Of a stretch of DNA of 5,108 nt, positions 1-3,745 are shown one piece after another. Position 1 is the stretch's first letter. Each line of letters begins with the position of its first letter. Position numbers and translations under genes: made by a program. The notes below the pieces were generated by a model that saw only the letters and a program-made list of their open reading frames with translations, had not been told where the DNA came from and searched no databases. Source of the stretch: Pseudanabaena sp. CAN_BIN31 (GTDB lineage Bacteria; Cyanobacteriota; Cyanobacteriia; Pseudanabaenales; Pseudanabaenaceae); contig JAJAZG010000042.1 in NCBI GenBank assembly GCA_026785865.1, positions 1-5,108 of the forward strand, in the 5' to 3' direction.

Positions 1-146
1 CAGCAGCCCTTGATGCCACCAATGGCAATGTCCGTAAAGTCCAAAAACTATCGCGCCATAAAAAGCTCGATACCCTCATGCTCTATGACGATAATCGTAC
101 TAATATGCAAGGTGAAGTATCCAGTTTACTTGGTGATTTAATCTAA
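1..146 (+). CDS. Tyrosine recombinase/integrase, C-terminal end (partial)
   Basis: Only the last 47 residues are in the window, read from position 3 to the TAA at 144-146; the start lies to the left. The segment LSRHKKLDTLMLYDDNR matches the end of the tyrosine recombinase catalytic domain (XerC/XerD and phage integrase type, compare LGHSxxxTTxxYxH). His19 of the fragment fills the conserved His/Trp position and Tyr28, nine residues later as in XerD, would be the nucleophile that forms the 3'-phosphotyrosyl DNA link. The tail QGEVSSLLGDLI is short and ends normally. The Arg-Lys-HxxR part of the active site is outside the window, so activity cannot be judged. The family does site-specific DNA breakage and rejoining; whether this one is a chromosome-dimer resolvase, an island integrase or an isolated paralogue cannot be told. 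No tRNA gene or att-like repeat is visible beside it. Confidence 0.8.
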   Translation, partial: AALDATNGNVRKVQKLSRHKKLDTLMLYDDNRTNMQGEVSSLLGDLI

Positions 147-198
147 AGTATCGATAGCAATACGGTAAGCTACAAAGAAATTTTCAATAAGAGCAATC

Positions 199-882
199 AT
201 GAGTATTTTCCTAGAAACGCTTTCGCAAGCTAATGAAGTTTACGTTAAGCAAAAAATTGAACTTGGCGAAATGCTTGGCTATGGGCAGAAATTTGAAATT
301 GCTGAAGTATTTGGCTTTAAAACACGTAGCACTTATCAAATTCAAACTGATGATGGACAGCAGTTTGGTTATTGTGCTGAACCCAATTTAGATTTTGGTG
401 ATGCGATCAAGCGCCAGTTTTTAGGACGTTACCGAGTTTTTAATATTGTCGGAACTGACATGAAAAATCAACGGGTTTTTCGCATCTATCATCCTTTTCG
501 TTGGTTCCTTCAGCGCCTTGATGTTTTTGGAGCGGGCGATCGCCCTGTGGGGAGTTTGCAACAAAGATTTGCATGGTTTAACAACAAATTTGAATTTCTC
601 GATACTAGAGGTCGAGTGGTGATGACTTTGACCTTATCGCATCGGAAGTATTGGAAGTATTGGAAATCCTCAATCAAAAAAGGGGAAAGGGAAGTATCTG
701 TAATTGAAAAAACTGAAAAGAAATGGTCAGGTTTTTCTGACTTCTTCACTGACCCTGATCATTTTAGAGTGCGATTTATCGACATAAGATTGACAACTAA
801 CGAAAAGCTGCTGTTACTTGCTGGTGCAGTGTTTGTCGATCTTTTATACTTTGAGACCAAACCTTCGCCAATTCAAATTTGA
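199..882 (+). CDS. Phospholipid scramblase-like (LURP-one/tubby-like fold) protein, copy 1
   Basis: This 227-residue protein belongs to the scramblase family (human PLSCR1-related; LURP-one-like fold). Family landmarks in order: TRSTYQIQTDDGQQFGYCAE (about 42-61), matching PLSCR TNNKYEIxNSxGQxVYFAAE; RVFNIVGTD and HPFRWFLQRLDV (79-109), matching the segment ending ERPLRC; VGSLQQRFAWFNNKFEFLD (117-135); KKWSG (174-178); DPDHFRVRF (185-193), aligned with the proposed PLSCR1 Ca-binding loop; and a C-terminal hydrophobic segment LLLLAGAVFVDLLYFE (204-219), like AVMIGACFLIDFMFFE of PLSCR1. There is no signal peptide and no proline-rich or poly-Cys N-terminus. Eukaryotic members have been linked to lipid movement, but bacterial roles are unknown, so lipid scrambling is not claimed. 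Compared with copy 2 it has an extra 12-residue repeat (18-29), extra Lys-Tyr-Trp and Glu-Lys-Thr units, and a tail PSPIQI encoded partly by a palindrome. A weak AAGAG lies 5 nt before the ATG. Confidence 0.88.
   Translation: MSIFLETLSQANEVYVKQKIELGEMLGYGQKFEIAEVFGFKTRSTYQIQTDDGQQFGYCAEPNLDFGDAIKRQFLGRYRVFNIVGTDMKNQRVFRIYHPFRWFLQRLDVFGAGDRPVGSLQQRFAWFNNKFEFLDTRGRVVMTLTLSHRKYWKYWKSSIKKGEREVSVIEKTEKKWSGFSDFFTDPDHFRVRFIDIRLTTNEKLLLLAGAVFVDLLYFETKPSPIQI
250..321 (+). repeat. 36-bp in-frame tandem duplication inside scramblase copy 1
   Basis: Two adjacent 36-bp units encode QKIELGEMLGYG (residues 18-29, 250-285) and QKFEIAEVFGFK (30-41, 286-321). They share Q, K, E, E and G, with conservative changes at most other places. 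Copy 2 of the gene has only one such unit (QKFEIAEIFGFE), and PLSCR1 likewise has one (QQIELLEVLTGFE), so copy 1 carries an insertion at the start of the barrel fold. The units have diverged, so the duplication is not recent. Confidence 0.8.
646..663 (+). repeat. 9-bp perfect tandem repeat (AAGTATTGG twice)
   Basis: AAGTATTGG occurs twice in a row and encodes KYWKYW (residues 150-155) in scramblase copy 1. Copy 2 has only WKIW at the matching place, so this is a probable slippage duplication. A second, imperfect 9-bp repeat (GAAAAAACT then GAAAAGAAA, from 706) gives the extra Glu-Lys-Thr. Confidence 0.85.
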
Positions 883-889
883 ATTGGCG
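866..889. repeat. 24-bp perfect palindrome overlapping the stop of scramblase copy 1
   Basis: CGCCAATTCAAA is followed directly by its exact reverse complement TTTGAATTGGCG. The palindrome encodes the last residues (from the Ser-Pro of PSPIQI) and its centre supplies the TGA stop at 880-882. It could form a 12-bp hairpin or cruciform with at most a tiny loop. The downstream sequence CTTCTTCTTA is T-rich but not a clean U-run, so it may be a weak terminator or a small dispersed palindromic repeat. One arm plus its centre recurs at 3655-3672 with one mismatch, which favours a dispersed element. Confidence 0.8.
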
Positions 890-940
890 CTTCTTCTTAC
901 TAATGCGGTAAGCTAGAAAGCGAATTTTGAGAAAACTATC

Positions 941-1561
941 ATGAGTATTTTCCTGCAAACGCTCTCACAAGCTAATGCAATTTACGTTAGACAAAAATTT
1001 GAAATTGCCGAAATATTTGGCTTTGAAACGCGGAACCGTTATCAGATTCAAACCGAAGATGGACAACAATTTGGTTACTGTGCTGAACCAAAATTAGGTT
1101 TTCTGGATGCGATCATGCGCCAGTTTTTAGGACATTGGCGAGTTTTTAATATTGTGGGAACTGATATGGAAAATCAACAGGTTTTTCGCGCCCATCACCC
1201 TTTTCGTTGGTTCTTTCAGCGCCTTGATGTTTTTGGGACAGGCGATCGCGCGGTGGGGAGTTTGCAACAAAGATTTGCATGGTTTAACAAAAAATTTGAA
1301 TTTCTCGATACTAGGGGCAGGGTAATCATGACCATGAACTCGCCACTTTGGAAAATTTGGACATTCCCGATCAAAAAAGGAGAAAGGGAAATATCCGTAA
1401 TTGAAAAGAAATGGTCAGGGTTGAGTAAAGAGCTATTTACGGATGCTGATAATTTTAGAGTTCGCTTTACCGATGCGAAATTGACGGCTGACGAAAAGTT
1501 GTTGTTACTAGCTGGCGCAGTGTTTGTCGATCTCTTATACTTTGAAACTAAAGCTTTTTAA
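941..1561 (+). CDS. Phospholipid scramblase-like (LURP-one/tubby-like fold) protein, copy 2
   Basis: This 206-residue paralogue of the preceding gene is probably closer to the ancestral form, because it lacks the 12-residue insertion. The N-terminus VRQKFEIAEIFGFETRNRYQ aligns without gaps of note to PLSCR VHQQIELLEVLTGFETNNKYE. Later come GQQFGYCAEP (41-50), VFNIVGTD (68-75), HPFRWFFQRLDVFG (86-99), RFAWFNKKFEFLD (111-123) and KKWSG (156-160). FTDADNFRVRF (166-176) repeats exactly the FTDADNF of the proposed Ca-binding loop of human PLSCR1. The C-terminal hydrophobic stretch LLLLAGAVFVDLLYFE (187-202) is almost identical to copy 1; in the family it is debated as a buried helix or a membrane segment. 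The final residues KAF end at TAA 1559-1561, 15 bp before birA. There is no clear Shine-Dalgarno site. Function in bacteria is unknown; a membrane-lipid or nucleic-acid binding role is possible by homology only. Confidence 0.88.
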   Translation: MSIFLQTLSQANAIYVRQKFEIAEIFGFETRNRYQIQTEDGQQFGYCAEPKLGFLDAIMRQFLGHWRVFNIVGTDMENQQVFRAHHPFRWFFQRLDVFGTGDRAVGSLQQRFAWFNKKFEFLDTRGRVIMTMNSPLWKIWTFPIKKGEREISVIEKKWSGLSKELFTDADNFRVRFTDAKLTADEKLLLLAGAVFVDLLYFETKAF

Positions 1562-1576
1562 TAGTCAGACATTAAC

Positions 1577-2404
1577 TTGAACTTTCAGATTATCTATTAC
1601 GAAGAAATCGACTCGACCAACAGCGAAGCATGGCGATTAATCGATTTAGATCCCCCTCAATCCCCCTTAAGAAGGGGGAAGAATATCTTCTCCCCCCTTC
1701 TTAAGGGGGGCTGGGGGGGATCATTAGAATCTAACAACATCCCTGACAACTTGGGTGTACACAGTAGCTCCTATGGGAGCGTAATTATTTCCAAACGCCA
1801 AACGAAAGGTAGAGGTCAACGCGGTAATAGCTGGCAGTCGGACTTGGGCGGATTGTTTATGTCGGTGATTTTGCAACCAAATTTGGCGGCGGCGGACGCT
1901 CATCAAATTACATTATGGACAGCTTGGGGAATTGCTAAAGCACTCAATGAAACAGGCGCAAATGTAAAACTGAAATGGCTAAATGATTTATTAATTGATC
2001 GCCGCAAATTGGGAGGCATTCTCACTGAGACACGAATCGAAGCGGGTAAAATTCGTTATGCCGTGGTGGGACTTGGGCTTAACTGGACAAATGAAGTACC
2101 TGAAGGTGGGATCGCCTTGGCTGAATTGCCAACTACTTTGTCAAGCATGGATGAACTGATCGAAGTGGTGCTTTCAGGGATTGAGCTAGGACAAACTCGT
2201 AGCGATCGCGAAGGCCTGACAGGCATTTTAGCGGAATATTTGCAGATGCTTAGCGATAAAAATGTGCGTAAAACTATTGATGGACGGGAACTTCAAGGTC
2301 AAATAATCGACATTAGACCAACAGGCGAACTGGTAGTAAGATGGGAAGGCAATTCTCAAGAATCGATCTATCAGCCTCAAAACTTTTCTGTCGGCTATCA
2401 GTAG
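1577..2404 (+). CDS. birA: Biotin--[acetyl-CoA-carboxylase] ligase, without DNA-binding domain
   Basis: The 275-residue enzyme activates biotin with ATP to biotinyl-5'-AMP and transfers it to a lysine of the acetyl-CoA carboxylase carrier protein (AccB), the first step of fatty acid synthesis. Visible motifs: DSTN (12-15); the biotinyl-AMP loop GRGQRGNSW (78-86); KWLNDLLIDRRKLGGILTE (133-151), in which Lys144 matches the catalytic Lys183 of E. coli BirA; GLGLNW (165-170); and a small C-terminal SH3-like domain (about 230-272, with GRELQGQIIDI and GELVVRW). There is no N-terminal helix-turn-helix, so it is a monofunctional type and not a biotin-operon repressor. The TTG at 1577 is chosen because a stop (TAG 1562-1564) lies just upstream and the first internal ATG would remove DSTN. 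Residues 25-49 are translated from a foldback repeat and enlarge the region between DSTN and the GRGQRG loop. It may be co-transcribed with scramblase copy 2 (15 bp) and the peptidase (10 bp). Confidence 0.93.
   Translation: MNFQIIYYEEIDSTNSEAWRLIDLDPPQSPLRRGKNIFSPLLKGGWGGSLESNNIPDNLGVHSSSYGSVIISKRQTKGRGQRGNSWQSDLGGLFMSVILQPNLAAADAHQITLWTAWGIAKALNETGANVKLKWLNDLLIDRRKLGGILTETRIEAGKIRYAVVGLGLNWTNEVPEGGIALAELPTTLSSMDELIEVVLSGIELGQTRSDREGLTGILAEYLQMLSDKNVRKTIDGRELQGQIIDIRPTGELVVRWEGNSQESIYQPQNFSVGYQ
1649..1722. repeat. 74-bp G/C-run foldback repeat (MITE-like) inserted in birA
   Basis: The element starts and ends with GATC and is an almost full-length inverted repeat. The left end GATCCCCCTCAATCCCCC and the reverse complement of the right end GATCCCCCCCAGCCCCCC differ at 3 of 18 places, two of them G-T wobbles in RNA. 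Each half also forms its own small hairpin: CCCCCTT-AAG-AAGGGGG at 1662-1678 and CCCCCCTT-CTT-AAGGGGGG at 1692-1710. The centre is near GAATATC. It is read in frame, giving the Pro- and Gly-rich segments DPPQSPLRRG and SPLLKGGWGGS, a peptide signature I recognise from cyanobacterial proteins carrying such repeats. Target-site duplication is unclear: TTAGA occurs at 1646-1650 (overlapping the end) and at 1724-1728. Confidence 0.88.
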
Positions 2405-2414
2405 ACTTACAAAC

Positions 2415-3467
2415 ATGCAAAAATCCACACTTTCCACAATTACCTTAGCTACTCTGCTTTGCCTCTCCACAAACAACTATTTTTTAGTTGGCTCAGCATA
2501 TGCAGCTAGCAAGTCTGCTGTTTCACCTGATGTTGCAGTATTCCAACCTTCCGTACCAGCACCTCAAGCGCAACCAGCGATCGCGCCTATCGCACCACCT
2601 GCGATCGAGATCAAAAGTGAAAGCACTTTCAAGTCTGCTCCAGCTAATAACCCTCTAAATAATCGCGAATCTGTCCAAGTTAATATTGAGACAGCATCTA
2701 ATTCATCGCCAAAAGTATCTCCAAAAGCAGAATTAAGGCGATCGCAGCCCGTCGAAATTGTCCTCGAAAATCGCTCGACTGGTTGCAAATTCAAAGCTAG
2801 CAGCCTCATGGAGCGCGATGCCGATCTCTGTAATCCTCAAGTGGCGATCGCCCCTAAACAAGATAGCTCGCAAAACTATAGCTCGCAAAACTACTACGAA
2901 AAAGAAAATGTTCTCTACGCCGCCGCATCAGGCGAAACTGCCGTCCAAGTGCGCCGACTCACTCCCCTAGAAATTGCAGCGATGAGTTTGCCAAGCAATG
3001 GCGATAAGCAAATGCTATTCCCATTGATCGCACCCTCGATAATTAGTTCGCTATTTGGAACCCGCGTGCATCCCGTCACAGGGCAAGTCCGCTTCCATCA
3101 AGGCACGGACTTAGCCGCCCCAGAAGGTACACCCGTTGTCGCCGCCTTTAGCGGTCGTGTAGAAATTGCAGGTTGGCTTGGTGGCTATGGCTTAATCGTG
3201 GTGATTTCCCATGGTGACACCCACGAGACTCGCTATGCTCATTTGTCTGAGGTTCTGGTCAAAAATGGGCAAGAAGTCAAACAAGGAACTGTGATCGGTT
3301 TAGTCGGTAGCACGGGCATGGCAACTGGCCCTCATTTGCATTTCGAGATCTGGCAAAAAATGCGAGATGGTTTAGTGGCGATCGATCCTACGCCGCAGTT
3401 AATTTTGGCAATGGAGCAGTTGCAAAAGTATCTGGCTCAAGCGCCTAAGCCTTCTGGTAAGGCGTAA
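2415..3467 (+). CDS. Secreted M23 (LytM-type) zinc peptidase, murein hydrolase family
   Basis: The 350-residue protein has an N-terminal signal peptide: Lys3, a hydrophobic core to about 27, and a likely cleavage site AYA|AS after residue 30. There is no lipobox, so it should be periplasmic or exported. Next comes a long low-complexity linker rich in Pro, Ala and Ser (about 31-170). The M23 domain occupies about 200-330: GTRVHPVTG, then FHQGTDLAAP with zinc ligands His228 and Asp232, RYAHLS with His276, and GPHLHFE with His307 (catalytic) and His309 (zinc), by analogy with LytM. All expected zinc and catalytic residues are present, so it should be active, cutting peptide cross-bridges of peptidoglycan. 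Alternatively it could serve as an activator of other hydrolases. Its start is 10 bp after birA, with no obvious Shine-Dalgarno site, which suggests co-transcription. A strong hairpin follows the stop. Confidence 0.92.
   Translation: MQKSTLSTITLATLLCLSTNNYFLVGSAYAASKSAVSPDVAVFQPSVPAPQAQPAIAPIAPPAIEIKSESTFKSAPANNPLNNRESVQVNIETASNSSPKVSPKAELRRSQPVEIVLENRSTGCKFKASSLMERDADLCNPQVAIAPKQDSSQNYSSQNYYEKENVLYAAASGETAVQVRRLTPLEIAAMSLPSNGDKQMLFPLIAPSIISSLFGTRVHPVTGQVRFHQGTDLAAPEGTPVVAAFSGRVEIAGWLGGYGLIVVISHGDTHETRYAHLSEVLVKNGQEVKQGTVIGLVGSTGMATGPHLHFEIWQKMRDGLVAIDPTPQLILAMEQLQKYLAQAPKPSGKA
2865..2894 (+). repeat. 15-bp tandem repeat in the linker of the M23 peptidase
   Basis: AGCTCGCAAAACTAT (2865-2879) is followed at once by AGCTCGCAAAACTAC (2880-2894), one mismatch. 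It encodes SSQNYSSQNY (residues 151-160) in the flexible linker before the catalytic domain. The near identity points to a recent slippage event in sequence under little constraint. Confidence 0.9.
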
Positions 3468-3477
3468 AAAACCTTAA

Positions 3478-3527
3478 ACCTCAAAAAGCTGTAGCGCACC
3501 CTGCGCGTGCGCCACAGCTTTTTAGGT
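3478..3527 (+). terminator. Long hairpin terminator after the M23 peptidase
   Basis: The stem pairs AAAAAGCTGTAGCGCAC (3483-3499) with GTGCGCCACAGCTTTTT (3507-3523), with a single A-C mismatch and a 7-nt loop CCTGCGC. ACCT/AGGT (3478-3481 and 3524-3527) can extend the base past one bulged C. The A-run on the left and T-run on the right make it a plausible intrinsic terminator on both strands. It lies 10 bp after the peptidase stop and would end the scramblase-birA-peptidase transcript. The length of the stem also fits a dispersed palindromic repeat doing terminator duty. Confidence 0.8.
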
Positions 3528-3548
3528 GTAGTTACCTATCTACTTACA

Positions 3549-3665
3549 TTCAGCGATGCACTCAAAGCAAAATTGCGAGTTAGGGCAACGCAATTAGGGC
3601 GTTCTATGGAAGAAATCCTTATAATTACTGGTAACCATTCTGAAAGTGTTGCACTTCAAACTTGA
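3549..3665 (+). pseudogene. Remnant of a FitA/VapB-like ribbon-helix-helix antitoxin gene
   Basis: In this frame the DNA reads FSDALKAKLRVRATQLGRSM followed by EEIL, then an unrelated tail to TGA 3663-3665. The pattern matches plasmid-stability/FitA-type antitoxins, whose start reads like IRNLDDxLKxRLRxRAAxxGRSMEEEVREIL. The helix A segment and the GRSMEE turn are well kept. The N-terminal strand and any start codon are missing: upstream in frame there is only LGVVTYLLT running out of the terminator hairpin, with no ATG, GTG or TTG in a sensible place. Three residues of the usual EEEVREIL also seem lost. No PIN-domain toxin follows; the next gene is selO. This is pattern matching by eye, so a chance match is possible but unlikely given the length. 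Confidence 0.6.
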
Positions 3666-3672
3666 ATTGGCG
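3655..3672. repeat. Partial second copy of the 866-889 palindrome
   Basis: TTCAAACTTGAATTGGCG matches TTCAAATTTGAATTGGCG at 872-889 with one mismatch. Here the left arm (CGCCAA) is missing, so only TTCAA-TTGAA of the palindrome is kept. It overlaps the stop codon of the antitoxin remnant, just as the full copy overlaps the stop of scramblase copy 1. It is probably a decayed member of a small dispersed repeat family. Confidence 0.6.
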
Positions 3673-3708
3673 GTTTTGCTCCTGCTCTTCGTGTGCAAAG
3701 TATCATGA

Positions 3709-3734
3709 AATCAGCCGTTAATATTTCGCTGATT
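3709..3734 (+). promoter_or_regulatory. Small hairpin just upstream of selO
   Basis: AATCAGC (3709-3715) and GCTGATT (3728-3734) are perfect 7-bp inverted repeats around a 12-nt loop, ending 11 bp before the selO ATG. It could be an operator or a 5'-UTR hairpin, or the end of an A+T-rich promoter zone (TTAATATT in the loop). I cannot assign a regulator, and there is no Shine-Dalgarno site between it and the ATG. Confidence 0.3.
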
Positions 3735-3745
3735 ATTTCTTTAAT

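Larger units (their letters stand above)
159..1556 (+). repeat. Tandem gene duplication unit (two scramblase-like copies with shared leader)
   Basis: Two head-to-tail units run from about 159-865 and 902-1556. The similarity starts upstream of the genes: AATACGGTAAGCTACAAAG at 159-177 matches AATGCGGTAAGCTAGAAAG at 902-920 with two differences. It continues through the start codons at 199 and 941 (742 bp apart) and through the genes. It fades at the 3' end, just after the shared codons for FETK. The region 866-901 between the units, holding a palindrome, has no counterpart after copy 2. The copies have diverged at many silent and some replacement sites, so the duplication is not brand new. 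The conserved leader suggests each copy kept the same expression signals. Confidence 0.9.

Noticed and set aside
1662..1710. The two CCCCCTT-AAGGGGG hairpins as a terminator or CRISPR-like repeat
   Set aside because: They are the two halves of one foldback element within a continuous birA reading frame; there is no U-run, no spacer pattern and no third copy.
1767..1780. Near-palindrome GCTCCTATGGGAGC inside birA as an operator
   Set aside because: It is imperfect, lies within coding sequence and has no second copy.
2564..2809. Minus-strand open frame opposite the peptidase linker
   Set aside because: It is antisense to the low-complexity linker of the M23 protein and shows no family features or start signals.
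3579..3600. Direct repeats AGTTAGGGC and AATTAGGGC, 13 bp apart, as possible operator sites
   Set aside because: They fall in the readable antitoxin remnant (Val-Arg-Ala and Leu-Gly-Arg codons) and are short enough to arise by chance.
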